A DNA stretch of 64,000 bases from Promicromonospora sp049532985 (lineage in GTDB: Bacteria > Actinomycetota > Actinomycetes > Actinomycetales > Cellulomonadaceae), in contig NZ_CP186693.1 of NCBI RefSeq assembly GCF_049532985.1, forward strand, positions 1,612,001-1,676,000, written 5' to 3'. Shown here in pieces: positions 34,131 through 43,261 of the stretch. Made by a program: the position numbers and the translations under genes. The notes beneath the pieces are model-generated. The model made no database searches. It was given only the letters and a program-made list of their open reading frames with translations, and was not told the DNA's origin. Numbering within the stretch: the first letter of the stretch is position 1; each line of letters begins with the position of its first letter.

Positions 34131-34148
34131 CTCGGGTCGGGACCCGAG
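34131..34148 (+). terminator. Hairpin after methyltransferase gene
   Basis: CTCGGGTC-GG-GACCCGAG, 8-bp perfect stem with a 2-bp loop, about 90 bp past the methyltransferase stop. A second hairpin (AGGAGCTGGGA at 34176-34186 with TCCCAGCTCCT at 34207-34217) follows. Confidence 0.5.
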
Positions 34149-34269
34149 CGAGGTGGTCTGGGCCCACGCTCGGGCAGGAGCTGGGACCTCGGCCTGGGGG
34201 CGGGGATCCCAGCTCCTTGGGTTCGCTCGAGCGGTCTACGTGCTGCGCTCCCGCCTCAGCGGGTCGCGC

Positions 34270-34482
34270 GGGCCGCGTTCGCTCAGTGAGATCACCGGCC
34301 GCACGATCAGCGCGCCCGTGCTCACCCCGCAGCAGGCCGTCGAACGCGGCATGCTGCCCGCCGTGGTCAACGAGGTCGAGCGGATCAACCAGAACGGCAC
34401 GCCCGCCCGGCCGGAACACGTCCGGGCTCTGGGCCTGCCCACCACGGACTTCCGCACGTGGGCGCAGCGGACGCTCGTCTGA
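34270..34482 (+). pseudogene. NmrA-like/NAD(P)H-binding protein, C-terminal remnant
   Basis: About 70 codons reading SLSEITGRTISAPVLTPQQA, VERGMLPAVVNEVERINQNG, RPEHVRALGLPTTDFRTWAQ. This is the tail of an NmrA-type atypical SDR (-SEITGR- followed by -F-x-x-WA-). No Rossmann portion precedes it; upstream is hairpin DNA and noncoding sequence. I read it as a beheaded gene. Confidence 0.55.
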
Positions 34483-34578
34483 GGTGTCCAGCTCCCGGAC
34501 GTCGACGAACCGACCGTCAGCGCGTCTCGCACGGAGCGTGTCCGCCGCCCGGTGCCGCGCGCAGCCTACAGTTGGACC

Positions 34579-35589
34579 ATGCCCGCCACCATGAAGGAAG
34601 TGGCGACCCGGGCCGGGGTGTCGCTGAAGACCGTCTCACGGGTAGTCAATCGGGAACCTCACATCCGCCCCGAGACGATGGCGCGGGTCGAGGCCGCCAT
34701 CGCCGAGCTGGGCTGGATCCCCAACCCGAGCGCCCGGAACCTCCGGACCGGACGGACGGGCACCATCGGGATCGTCGTGGCCGAGCTGCGCCGCCCGTAC
34801 CTCGCGATGCTCGTGGAGGCCCTCGTCCACGAGGCCGAGCGGTTGGGCCTCACGGCCACGGTCGAGCCGACGCACCGTCGTCCCGGGCGGGTCGCAGAGG
34901 TCCTGGGGGAGCGCGGCCACCTGTACGACGGTGTGCTCCTGATCGACCCGGAGGGCCTGGAGCCTGTCGCGTGGGACCAGGCTCCGCAGCCCGTCGTCGT
35001 GGTCCAGGGCGGCCGGTGGCGGGCCCCGGTCGACCGCGTCGACGAGGACGTGGTCGAGGCCGCGGGGCTCGTGGCCCGGCACCTGGGCGTCATGGGACGG
35101 GTGCGGCCCGTGCTGCTGGGGCCCGACCGTGCACGGTCGGACCCGGACCAGGAGAGCCCGTCCGCGGCGCTCCGGGCAGCCTTCTCGGCCGTGGGGATCG
35201 AGGCGGGCGCGGTGCCCCGGGTCTCGTTGGGCGGCGTCGGTGACCGGCGCGCTGGTGCGCGGGCGGCGGCGAGGGCGCTCGAGGTGCGCCCGGATCTCGA
35301 CGCCCTGCTGTGCGTGAACGACGAGGTGGCGATCGGTGCGCTGTCCTGCCTGGTCGAGCGGGGCGTGGCCGTACCGGACGACGTGGCGATCATCGGCTAC
35401 GACAACCTGGCCGACGGTCAGTTCTCCACGCCCACGATCACCACGATCGACCCGTCCCCGGCGCGCCTGGCCCGCGCGGCCCTGGAGCTGCTCACGGACC
35501 GGCTGCGGGGCGGGTCGCCGGCTGCGGCCCGTCAGATCACGGTGCCCGTGACGCTGGTGCGCCGTGAGTCGACCATGGGGATGTCATGA
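34579..35589 (+). CDS. LacI-family regulator 1 of the arabinan locus
   Basis: A 336-residue repressor. The HTH is MKEVATRAGVSLKTVSRVVN followed by REPHIRPETMARVEAAIAEL and GWIPNPSARNLRTGRTGTIG. The effector domain ends with DALLCVNDEVAIGALSCLVE and VAIIGYDNLADGQFSTPTIT. The stop codon overlaps the ATG of a second LacI gene (35586-35589, ATGA), so the two repressors are co-expressed. Both probably bind sites upstream of the arabinofuranosidase and importer genes (38949-39007). ATGs at 34579 and 34591 are close alternatives. Confidence 0.9.
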   Translation: MPATMKEVATRAGVSLKTVSRVVNREPHIRPETMARVEAAIAELGWIPNPSARNLRTGRTGTIGIVVAELRRPYLAMLVEALVHEAERLGLTATVEPTHRRPGRVAEVLGERGHLYDGVLLIDPEGLEPVAWDQAPQPVVVVQGGRWRAPVDRVDEDVVEAAGLVARHLGVMGRVRPVLLGPDRARSDPDQESPSAALRAAFSAVGIEAGAVPRVSLGGVGDRRAGARAAARALEVRPDLDALLCVNDEVAIGALSCLVERGVAVPDDVAIIGYDNLADGQFSTPTITTIDPSPARLARAALELLTDRLRGGSPAAARQITVPVTLVRRESTMGMS

Positions 35590-36587
35590 ACCGGCGCCCC
35601 ACCCTGGAGGACGTCGCGCGGATGGCCGGCGTGTCCGCGAAGACGGTCTCCAACGTGATGCTGGACCGGCCGAACGTCTCGGAGAGCACGCGGGCCGCGG
35701 TGCGGGCCGCTGCCGCCACCGCGGGGTACCGGCCGAACCACGCGGGCAGGGGCCTCGCGTCGGGGCGCACCGGCCGCATCGCGGTGGTGGTGCCCAACCT
35801 CTTCCAGCCGTACTTCGCCGAGATGGCGGAGCGCCTCATCCTCGCGCTGGAGGACGAGGGACTGACCACCACGCTGCGGATCGCGGGTGACGTCCACGCG
35901 GAGCTGGCGGCCGTCATCGGCTCCACCACGCGCGATGCCGACGCCGTCATGATCTGCCCGGCCCACTTCCGGGCGGCGGCGCTCGGCGGGCGGGCTCCTG
36001 ACCGCCCGGTCGTCCAGGTGGGCGGCCCGGCCACCTCGTCCCTGGACTGCGTGGTCATGGGGGAGTACGAGGGGGCCGCCGCGGTCACGCGGCACCTGCT
36101 GGACACGGGCCGGCAGCGCCTGGCGATCATCTGGAACGGGCTGAGCACCGAGAGCGGGCGCTACACCGGAGTGGTCGACGCCCTCGCCGAGCGAGGGATG
36201 GAGCCCGACCCGGCGCTGTTCGCGGTCGGGTCGGACTGGGACCGCCGGGAGTCCGGGTACGAGGCGATGGTCGGGCTGCTGCGGACCGGCGTCGAGTTCG
36301 ACGCCGCGGTGTGCGCGAACGACGCGACCGCCATCGGAGTCGTGCGTGCCCTGCGCTTCCTGGGCCGCCGGGTCCCCGAGGACGTCGCGGTGACCGGCTT
36401 CGACAACACGGACGAGAGCGAGTTCGCCAGCCCGCCGCTGACCTCGGTGAGCCCTGAACCGGAGGCGATGGTCTCGGCGGCCGTGCGCATGCTCGTCGAG
36501 CGGCTCGACGGGTACGACGGACCGGCGCGGTCCGTGCGCACGGGCGCCGAGGTGATGATCCGGAGGTCGTCCGACCCGGTGTCGTGA
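35586..36587 (+). CDS. LacI-family regulator 2 of the arabinan locus
   Basis: A 333-residue LacI protein: TLEDVARMAGVSAKTVSNVM, LDRPNVSESTRAAVRAAAAT and GYRPNHAGRGLASGRTGRIA for DNA binding; FDAAVCANDATAIGVVRALR and VAVTGFDNTDESEFASPPLT in the effector domain. The N-terminal halves of regulators 1 and 2 are alike (TVSRVVN versus TVSNVML), but the effector domains diverge, so they probably sense different sugars. It ends just before the convergent GH51 gene. Confidence 0.92.
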   Translation: MNRRPTLEDVARMAGVSAKTVSNVMLDRPNVSESTRAAVRAAAATAGYRPNHAGRGLASGRTGRIAVVVPNLFQPYFAEMAERLILALEDEGLTTTLRIAGDVHAELAAVIGSTTRDADAVMICPAHFRAAALGGRAPDRPVVQVGGPATSSLDCVVMGEYEGAAAVTRHLLDTGRQRLAIIWNGLSTESGRYTGVVDALAERGMEPDPALFAVGSDWDRRESGYEAMVGLLRTGVEFDAAVCANDATAIGVVRALRFLGRRVPEDVAVTGFDNTDESEFASPPLTSVSPEPEAMVSAAVRMLVERLDGYDGPARSVRTGAEVMIRRSSDPVS

Positions 36588-36591
36588 GGCG

Positions 36592-38883
36592 TCAGGTGGC
36601 CTGCCCCACCTGGACGGTGACCAGCGACCAGGCCGGGACCGGGACCGCCGCCCGTCCGTCGGCGAGCTCCGCCACGGTCGCGACCGGCTCGACCGGGCTG
36701 GCCTCGAACGGCCGCCCGACGTCGGGGGAGCCGCCCGCCAGCGTCGTGACCGTGGCCGGTGCCGCACCGCGGACGCCGTCGACGACCAGGTGCGCGGTCC
36801 GGTCCTCGTCGGCGAGGCTGACGAGCGTGACGTGGGTGCGGCCGTCGGGCCCGCTCGTGGCGCCCGCCACGAGGTCGGGCCAGGGGCGCAGGTCGTCCTC
36901 GTGGTCGTGGACGAGCGCGCCGTCCAGCCACACCCGGATGCGGGCGTCCTCGACGGTGACGCGGACGTGCAGCGGTACCGCGGGGCGCACGCCGTCGAAC
37001 GGGTGCGGCCCGTCCACCTCGTTGCCGATGCCGTCGTCGCGCCGGGCGAGGATCAGGGACTCGTTGCGCCAGCCCCCGACCTGGAACTCGTGCACGGTCT
37101 CGCCGTCCGCCCCGCCGAACCCGACGACGAAGCCCTCCTCGCCGTCCGTCCGGGTGGCCACGAGCTCGAGCTCGGTCCCGTCGGTGGTGAGGGACGCCGT
37201 GCCCTCGGTTCCCACGACCTGGTCCGGGTGTGCCGTGCCGCCCACCTGGATCGCGGTGAACCGGGTGGTCGAGCCGGGGGAGCGGAGCGTGACCCGCTGC
37301 ATCGCGGGCGGCGGCTGCGGCCGGTCGGTGTGTCCCGTGGTCGCGCAGCCGAGCACCTCGACGCCACGCACCTCGGCCATCATCCGCTGCACGTGATAGC
37401 TCGGGCTCGGCCGCACCTCGTCGTCGGTGAAGTAGACCAGGTCGGGCAGCCACTGCGTGCTGCCGACCCGGGCGAGCAGCGGCGCGTACGAGGACAGGCG
37501 CACCACGTCCGAGTTGCGCTCGACGGCGGTCATGTAGGCCGCCTCGGCGAGCGCCGAGCGCATGGTGGAGGAGTGGGCGGCCCACTCGCCGAGGTACACG
37601 GCGGGCCCGGAGCGGTCGTAGTGGTCGAAGCGCTCCAGGTGCTGCAGGAGCCACCGCGGGGAGCGGTAGCTGTGCTCGTCGACCATCGGCACCTCGAGAC
37701 GACGGGCCAGCTCCCAGCCGGCGTCGTAGTCCGGGCCGTAGGGCTTGGGCCCGAGCGTGCCGATGACGGTGACGTCCGGGTACTGCTCCCGCACGGCCGC
37801 GAAGAGCTGCCCGAAGCGGTCGGCGAACTGCGCGTCGACGACGTCCTCGTTGCCGATGCCCAGGTACCGCAGGCCGAACGGTTCGGGGTGACCCGCCGCG
37901 GCCCGGACGGCGCCCCAGCGGGTCTCGGGCCCGCCGTTGGCGTACTCGACCAGGTCCAGCACGTCCTGCACGTACTGGGGCATCCGCTGCTGCGGGATCG
38001 CCTGCGGCCCGCCGGGCACGTTCTGGCAGCACACGCCCGCCGCCACGACCGGCATGGGAGTGGCGCCGAGCTCCTCGCAGAGCAGGAAGTACTCGTGGTA
38101 CCCGATCGCCATCGACTGGTGGTAGCCCCAGGTGTTGGGCATGGGCACCCGGCGCTCGCGCGGCCCGATGGTGCGCTTCCAGTGGTACATGTTGTCGAGG
38201 CCGTAGCCGTGGGCCACGCAGCCGCCGGGGAACCGGACGAAGGCCGGGCGCAGCGCCCGCAGCGTCTCGACCAGGTCGGGGCGGAACAGGCGGGCACGGC
38301 CCTGCGGGTCGACGGGGCGCAGCTCGACCAGGTCGACGTCGACGGCGCCCTCCACGACCTCGATGCTCAGTGCCGCGCGCGTGGTCGCGGTGCTGGTCAG
38401 GTCCACCTCGACCCAGCTCCAGGCGTCCGCGGCGGCCGGGATCTCGACCCGGGCGAGCGCGTCGCCGTCCGCGGTGGTCAGGGACGCGTGCGCGCCCGCC
38501 GACGGCGCGGCGCGGCGCACGGCGAGCCGGAGCCGGTAGGCGCCCTCGCGCACCAGCATGCCCTCGGGGTCGTAGCCCCGGTTGGTCAGCCGGGACCCCG
38601 CGGCGATCCGGACGTAGGTCGCGTTGGCGGCGGAGACGGGGCGGTCGCTGCGCACCCGGACGCCGTCCGCGTCGGCCTCGGGGTCCCAGCCGGTCAGCGG
38701 GCCCCAGCCGGGGCGGTCGGCGCCGGTCGCCTCGAAGTCGCCGTTGCGGACGAGGTCGGCGTTGAGCCCGCCGTCCAGCGCGTAGTTGATGTCCTCCAGG
38801 AACAGGCCCCAGAGGTCCGGGCTCACCCGCGTCCCGGTGGGTTCCTGCACGTGGATCGTGACGTCGTTCCGGCCGGTGGTCAT
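36592..38883 (-). CDS. GH51-type alpha-L-arabinofuranosidase (long form)
   Basis: A 763-residue intracellular enzyme without a signal peptide. The opening VSPDLWGLFLEDINYALDGG, LNADLVRNGDFE and later AFVRFPGGCVAHGYGLDNMY, HWKRTIGPRERR are the GH51/alpha-L-arabinofuranosidase frame. The acid/base is E343 in LGIGNEDVVDAQF and the nucleophile E433 in VYLGEWAAHSSTMRSAL. Residues ~90-180 form a carbohydrate-binding-like jelly roll. Residues ~560-690 hold a concanavalin-like insertion (VTVEDARIRVWLDGALVHDH) near the C-terminal barrel, unusual for the 500-residue AbfA type. It lies convergent to the LacI pair and divergent from the importer at 39110, with operator-like repeats in between. Confidence 0.92.
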   Translation of the reverse strand: MTTGRNDVTIHVQEPTGTRVSPDLWGLFLEDINYALDGGLNADLVRNGDFEATGADRPGWGPLTGWDPEADADGVRVRSDRPVSAANATYVRIAAGSRLTNRGYDPEGMLVREGAYRLRLAVRRAAPSAGAHASLTTADGDALARVEIPAAADAWSWVEVDLTSTATTRAALSIEVVEGAVDVDLVELRPVDPQGRARLFRPDLVETLRALRPAFVRFPGGCVAHGYGLDNMYHWKRTIGPRERRVPMPNTWGYHQSMAIGYHEYFLLCEELGATPMPVVAAGVCCQNVPGGPQAIPQQRMPQYVQDVLDLVEYANGGPETRWGAVRAAAGHPEPFGLRYLGIGNEDVVDAQFADRFGQLFAAVREQYPDVTVIGTLGPKPYGPDYDAGWELARRLEVPMVDEHSYRSPRWLLQHLERFDHYDRSGPAVYLGEWAAHSSTMRSALAEAAYMTAVERNSDVVRLSSYAPLLARVGSTQWLPDLVYFTDDEVRPSPSYHVQRMMAEVRGVEVLGCATTGHTDRPQPPPAMQRVTLRSPGSTTRFTAIQVGGTAHPDQVVGTEGTASLTTDGTELELVATRTDGEEGFVVGFGGADGETVHEFQVGGWRNESLILARRDDGIGNEVDGPHPFDGVRPAVPLHVRVTVEDARIRVWLDGALVHDHEDDLRPWPDLVAGATSGPDGRTHVTLVSLADEDRTAHLVVDGVRGAAPATVTTLAGGSPDVGRPFEASPVEPVATVAELADGRAAVPVPAWSLVTVQVGQAT

Positions 38884-38948
38884 CGGTTCGCACCCTCTCT
38901 CGGGGCCTCGGGCGGCCCCGGCTCCGCGCTGCGTCGCGCGGTCGCCGG

Positions 38949-39007
38949 GTTGTCGCAGGCCAACGTACAGCGTTGTCACGAACTCGTCGACAACCATTGA
39001 CAACGCT
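38949..39007. promoter_or_regulatory. LacI-type operator region of the GH51/importer divergent promoter
   Basis: AGCGTTGTCA at 38969-38978 and TGACAACGCT at 38998-39007 are perfect 10-bp inverted arms 19 bp apart. Between them GTCGACAACC and before them GGTTGTCGC (38948-38956) supply further GTTGTC/GACAAC half-sites. This would suit the two LacI proteins of this locus. Confidence 0.6.
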
Positions 39008-39109
39008 GAACCATCTTCGCGATCATCGTGCCGCTCGGGCACGACGACGGCGGGTCACCGACGACCCGACCGGCCCAGTGGTGCACGCGCACGACATCCG
39101 GAGGACTCA

Positions 39110-40705
39110 ATGAAGAGCAGAACACGCCTGGCCGGCTCCGTGCTGGCGACCGGAGCGCTCCTCCTCGCCGGCTGCACCGGTGGCGGCGGCGACGACCAGG
39201 GCTCCGCGGACGGCACGATCGACATCCTCGTCGTCAAGCACGGGCTGACCGGCCCGATGGCCGACATGGCCTGGGTGAAGGACCTCGAGAAGAAGGCCGG
39301 CGTGACGATCCGCTGGGAGGAGGTCTCGGCCGACTGGAGCCAGAAGAAGGCCACGATGCTCGCCGCGGGCGAGGTGCCGGACCTCATCGTCGGCGGCAAC
39401 GCGGTCACCAACGCGGACCTCGCCACCTACTCGTCCCTGTTCGAGGACCTCTCCGACGACATGGACGCGCTGCCCAACGTGCAGGGGATGCTCGACTCGC
39501 ACGCCGAGCTGGCGGCGATGGCCACGCGGTCGTCGGGTGAGGTCTACGCCCTCCCGAGCTACAAGCGCTACTGGCCGGAGACGATCTCGCGCCAGTACAT
39601 CAACCAGGAGTGGCTGGACAACCTCGGCCTCGACGTGCCGACCACCTGGGACGAGCTCTTCGACGTGCTCGTCGCCTTCAAGGAGCAGGACGCGAACGGC
39701 AACGGCGACCCGGACGACGAGATCCCCTGGGACTGGAACCCGGTGGACCCGGCGGGGTTCGCGGCCGGCCAGCCCACCATGCTGCTCAGCGGGCTCGGCC
39801 TGGCCACCACCTACGGCGGCGGTCAGGGGTACGTGGTCGAGGACGGCAAGGTCCTCAACTTCCTCGTGGACGAGCGGTACCGCGAGGTCATCGAGTTCAC
39901 GCACCGCGCCTACGCGGCCGGGCTGGTGAGCAAGCAGGTGATGACCCAGGACTACTCGGCCTTCCAGTCCGTCGGCCGCGGCGACGGCGACGTCGCGAAG
40001 GTCGGCTTCAGCTGGGGCTGGACGGCGTCGGACCGGTTCGGCGCCCGGCTCGCCGACCAGTACACGTCGATGGCGCCGCTCGAGGCGGAGGCGGGGCAGT
40101 CGACGCCGGTCACCTGGAACTACGACACCGAGAACTTCAGCCCCAACCACGTCGTGATGTCCGCGGGCACCGCGGACCGGGACGGTGCGCTCGCCGTGAT
40201 CGACGCCTTCTACGACCCCGAGATCTCGGTCCAGGTGCTCTGGGGTGACCTGGGCGAGAACGTGGAGCGCGACGGTGACGGATACCGGGTGCTGCCGCCC
40301 GCCGACGAGAACAGCGACCCGTCGACCTGGAAGTGGACCACGACGCTGGCCGATGCCGGCCCCCACTGGATCCGCGACGACGTCGACGTCGAACCGCCCG
40401 CAGACCTCGCCGAGGCCACCGAGCAGTCGGAGCCGCTGCGGGAGGCGCTCGCGACCGTGGACCCGGTCACGGACATCTACCCCTTCAAGTACGTGAACAT
40501 CTCCACCGAGGACCAGAGCACCATCACCCTGAACGACACCACCGTGATGAACCTCGCCATGACGGCCTTCGGGCGCTGGGTGACCGAGGGCGGCGTCGAG
40601 GAGGAGTGGGACGACTACGTCGCGCAGCTGGAGTCCGCGGGCCTCCCGCAGAACGTCGAGATCTACCAGCGCTACTACGACGAGTACGTGGCGAGCCGGT
40701 CATGA
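39110..40705 (+). CDS. Sugar ABC transporter substrate-binding lipoprotein (LplA-type)
   Basis: A 531-residue CUT1 binding protein. The signal peptide ends at LLLAGC (C22), followed by a Gly-rich linker. DLEKKAGVTIRWEEVSADWS, QKKATMLAAGEVPDLIVGGN and later YSAFQSVGRGDGDVAKVGFS fit LplA/YtcQ-type proteins for oligosaccharides such as arabinan or xylan fragments. ATG 39110 follows GGAGGAC. The stop overlaps the ATG of permease 40702. The importer lacks its own ATPase; the MsmX-like one at 58148 is the candidate. Confidence 0.92.
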   Translation: MKSRTRLAGSVLATGALLLAGCTGGGGDDQGSADGTIDILVVKHGLTGPMADMAWVKDLEKKAGVTIRWEEVSADWSQKKATMLAAGEVPDLIVGGNAVTNADLATYSSLFEDLSDDMDALPNVQGMLDSHAELAAMATRSSGEVYALPSYKRYWPETISRQYINQEWLDNLGLDVPTTWDELFDVLVAFKEQDANGNGDPDDEIPWDWNPVDPAGFAAGQPTMLLSGLGLATTYGGGQGYVVEDGKVLNFLVDERYREVIEFTHRAYAAGLVSKQVMTQDYSAFQSVGRGDGDVAKVGFSWGWTASDRFGARLADQYTSMAPLEAEAGQSTPVTWNYDTENFSPNHVVMSAGTADRDGALAVIDAFYDPEISVQVLWGDLGENVERDGDGYRVLPPADENSDPSTWKWTTTLADAGPHWIRDDVDVEPPADLAEATEQSEPLREALATVDPVTDIYPFKYVNISTEDQSTITLNDTTVMNLAMTAFGRWVTEGGVEEEWDDYVAQLESAGLPQNVEIYQRYYDEYVASRS

Positions 40706-41676
40706 CCCTGCTCCGAGAACGGGCGGACCTGCCGGGAGCCGCGGCCGCCGGTCGGGGCGCGCCGCCGGGCCGGGTCGAGCGCGCCCGGCGGCACCTGGGT
40801 CGCTACTGGCAGCTGTGGGTGCTGCTGCTGCCGGCGATCGTCTTCACGGTGGTCTTCGCGTACGTGCCCATGTACGGGATCCAGCTCGCCTTCCGCGAGT
40901 TCGACTTCCAGGCAGGCCTGACCGGGGGTGAGTGGGTCGGGCTGAAGTACTTCGAGATCTTCTTCGACAGCCCGATGTTCGCCACGGTGCTGCGCAACAC
41001 GCTGACCATCAGCATCGCGACCCTCGTCGTGGGGTTCCTGGCGCCGATCGCCCTGGCGCTGATCATCAACCAGATCGTGAACGCGACGCGCAAGCGCTTC
41101 ATGCAGACGGCGACCTACCTGCCGCACTTCATCTCGGTCGTCGTCGTGGTCGGCATGATCCAGGTGCTCCTGAACCCCTCGAACGGCACCGTCACCCGCC
41201 TGTTCAGCGGAGTCGGGCTCGACCTCGACCTCCTGGGCGACCCGGATCTCTTCGTCCCGGTCTACGTGATCTCCGAGGTGTGGCAGCACTGCGGGTGGAA
41301 CTCGATCATCTACCTCGCCGCCCTCGCCTCGGTGGACACCCAGCTCTACGAGGCGGCCCGGATCGACGGGGCGAACCGCCTGCACCTGATCCGCCACGTC
41401 GACATCCCGGCGCTCGTGCCGACGATGATCATCCTGTTCATCCTCACGATGGGCGGGGTGCTCTCGACCGGCTTCGAGAAGATCTGGCTGATGCAGAACG
41501 CGCTGAACCTCCCCGTGAGCGAGGTCATCGCGACCTACACCTACAGGATCGGCATCCTCGGCAACCAGTTCAGCCTCGGGACGGCGATCGGGCTGTTCAA
41601 CACGGTCATCAACTTCCTCTTCCTGGTCGTCACGAACTGGCTGGCCAAGAAGTTCGCCGACACGAGCCTGTGGTGA
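40702..41676 (+). CDS. Sugar ABC permease, LplB type
   Basis: A 324-residue permease with six helices: LWVLLLPAIVFTVVFAYVPM (helix 1), LRNTLTISIATLVVGFLAPI, FMQTATYLPHFISVVVVVGM, and the EAA loop LYEAARIDGANRLHLIRHVD that docks the ATPase. An extended N-terminal region (R/P-rich, about 30 residues) precedes helix 1. It pairs with the 41682 permease and the 39110 binding protein. The ATG overlaps the previous stop (ATGA). Confidence 0.93.
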   Translation: MTLLRERADLPGAAAAGRGAPPGRVERARRHLGRYWQLWVLLLPAIVFTVVFAYVPMYGIQLAFREFDFQAGLTGGEWVGLKYFEIFFDSPMFATVLRNTLTISIATLVVGFLAPIALALIINQIVNATRKRFMQTATYLPHFISVVVVVGMIQVLLNPSNGTVTRLFSGVGLDLDLLGDPDLFVPVYVISEVWQHCGWNSIIYLAALASVDTQLYEAARIDGANRLHLIRHVDIPALVPTMIILFILTMGGVLSTGFEKIWLMQNALNLPVSEVIATYTYRIGILGNQFSLGTAIGLFNTVINFLFLVVTNWLAKKFADTSLW

Positions 41677-41681
41677 GGCCC

Positions 41682-42590
41682 ATGACACGACTGTCCGCGC
41701 TCCGCGCCCGCACGCCCGGCGACATCGCCTTCTCGGTGGTCCTCGCCGTCGTCTGCGCCGCGATCCTGTTCGCGACGATCTATCCCCTCTGGTTCGTGGC
41801 GATCGCCTCGATCAGCGAGCCCCGGCTCGTCGCCACCGGCCAGGTGACCTTCCTGCCGCAGAACGTGAGCCTGTTCGGCTACGAGCAGATCTTCGCCGAC
41901 GAACGGATCTGGACGGGCTATCGCAACACCGTGGTCTACACGGTGGTCGGCACCGCGCTCAACATGGTCGTGACGCTGCCGGCGGCGTTCGCCCTCTCGC
42001 GTCGCGAGTTCCGGCCCCGGCGCGTGCTCATGCTGTTCTTCGCGTTCACGATGTTCTTCAGCGGGGGCCTGATCCCGCAGTACCTGCTGTACCGCGACAT
42101 CGGGCTGCTGGACAACTGGCTGGTGTTCATCCTCCCGACGGCACTGAACGTGTACAACCTCATCATCGCGAGAGCCTTCTTCGAGAACGCGCTGCCGGAG
42201 GAGCTCTTCGAGGCCGCCACCCTCGACGGGGTCGACTACTTCCGGTACTTCCTGAACATCGCCCTCCCGCTGTCCAAGGCGATCGTCTCCGTCATTGCGC
42301 TCTACTACCTGGTGCAGCACTGGAACGACTTCTTCACGGGCCTGATCTTCGTGCGTGACTACGAGCTGCAGCCGCTGCAGATCGTGCTGCGCGACATCCT
42401 GCTCTCCAACCAGGCCTTCGCCGGCGGGGCCGGCGGTGCGGGCGGCTCCGGCGGTGCCTACGGCCAGGACTTCGCCGACCAGATCAAGTACGGCGTGATC
42501 ATCGTCTCCACGCTGCCGGTGCTCCTGCTGTACCCCTTCCTGCAGAAGTACTTCGAGAAGGGCGTCATGATCGGGTCGGTGAAGGGATGA
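41682..42590 (+). CDS. Sugar ABC permease, YtcP type
   Basis: A 302-residue permease: FSVVLAVVCAAILFATIYPL, FALSRREFRPRRVLMLFFAF, and the EAA loop LFEAATLDGVDYFRYFLNIA. The family sequence FFSGGLIPQYLLYRDIGLLD is typical of YtcP/LplC partners. It has an unusual glycine-rich loop near residues 243-258 (FAGGAGGAGGSGGAYG). The ATG at 41682 is five bp after the LplB stop and this stop overlaps the next ATG, so the operon continues. Confidence 0.92.
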   Translation: MTRLSALRARTPGDIAFSVVLAVVCAAILFATIYPLWFVAIASISEPRLVATGQVTFLPQNVSLFGYEQIFADERIWTGYRNTVVYTVVGTALNMVVTLPAAFALSRREFRPRRVLMLFFAFTMFFSGGLIPQYLLYRDIGLLDNWLVFILPTALNVYNLIIARAFFENALPEELFEAATLDGVDYFRYFLNIALPLSKAIVSVIALYYLVQHWNDFFTGLIFVRDYELQPLQIVLRDILLSNQAFAGGAGGAGGSGGAYGQDFADQIKYGVIIVSTLPVLLLYPFLQKYFEKGVMIGSVKG

Positions 42591-43261
42591 TCGACCGGCT
42601 CGTCACCCTGCACACCCATGTCGGCACCTGGGGCTGGCGCCTGCTGAAGCTGCACCTGCTCTGGCTGCTGCACACGGTGCGTGGCGGCGTCGTCCTCGGC
42701 GTCTTCCCCGCCACCGCGGCGGTGCACGAGGTGCTGCGGCACGATCTGATGAGCGACGACATCGCGGAGCGGCGTGGGCTCCGGGCGGAGTTCGACGCCG
42801 CCTGGCGAGCGAACCTGCGCACGGCGAACGTGCTCGGCTACGCGCTGACCCTGCTCTGGGCGGTGCTCCTGGTCGAACGTCAGCTGCTCGCCGGCGCGGG
42901 CAGCGGCCTCGCCGGCGCCGCCGGGAGCCTGCTGTGGTTCGCGGCCGTCTTTCTCGCGGTGGTCTCCGCGCAGGTCTGGCCGCTGGCTGCGCACTACGAC
43001 GAGGCGCCCGTGCTGCACCTGCGCCGCGCCGCCACGCTCGTCCTGGCACGTCCGATGATCGCCCTCGGCACCGCCTCGGCCGGCGGCGTGATCCTCGCCG
43101 CCTACTACCTCGTGCCCGGTCTGGTCCCGGTGCTGGGAGTGGCCGCGCCCGCGCTCGCGACCACGTTCTGCCTGCGGCGCAGCGGCATCCTGCCGACGCC
43201 CGCCACACCGCACGGCCGCACGGCCGCACCGCACGACCTCACGAAGGAGAGCACGGTATGA
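42587..43261 (+). CDS. yesL: DUF624 membrane protein (YesL-like)
   Basis: A 224-residue protein with about five membrane helices of the YesL/DUF624 family: LHLLWLLHTVRGGVVLGVFP, TAAVHEVLRHDL and LRAEFDAAWRANLRTANVLG. Members are encoded next to LplB/YtcP-type importers of plant-cell-wall oligosaccharides and are thought to assist or regulate them; the mechanism is unknown. The ATG at 42587 overlaps the YtcP stop and its stop overlaps the GH31 ATG, so one operon runs from 39110 to at least 45336. Confidence 0.85.
   Translation: MIDRLVTLHTHVGTWGWRLLKLHLLWLLHTVRGGVVLGVFPATAAVHEVLRHDLMSDDIAERRGLRAEFDAAWRANLRTANVLGYALTLLWAVLLVERQLLAGAGSGLAGAAGSLLWFAAVFLAVVSAQVWPLAAHYDEAPVLHLRRAATLVLARPMIALGTASAGGVILAAYYLVPGLVPVLGVAAPALATTFCLRRSGILPTPATPHGRTAAPHDLTKESTV

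Noticed and set aside
35532..36767. Reverse frame overlapping the LacI 2 gene
   Set aside because: Opposite-strand shadow with low-complexity arginine-rich product.
36161..38893. A 910-codon reverse frame overlapping the GH51 gene
   Set aside because: It is a different frame on the same strand and reads as arginine/glycine-rich low-complexity protein; the GH51 frame carries catalytic motifs.
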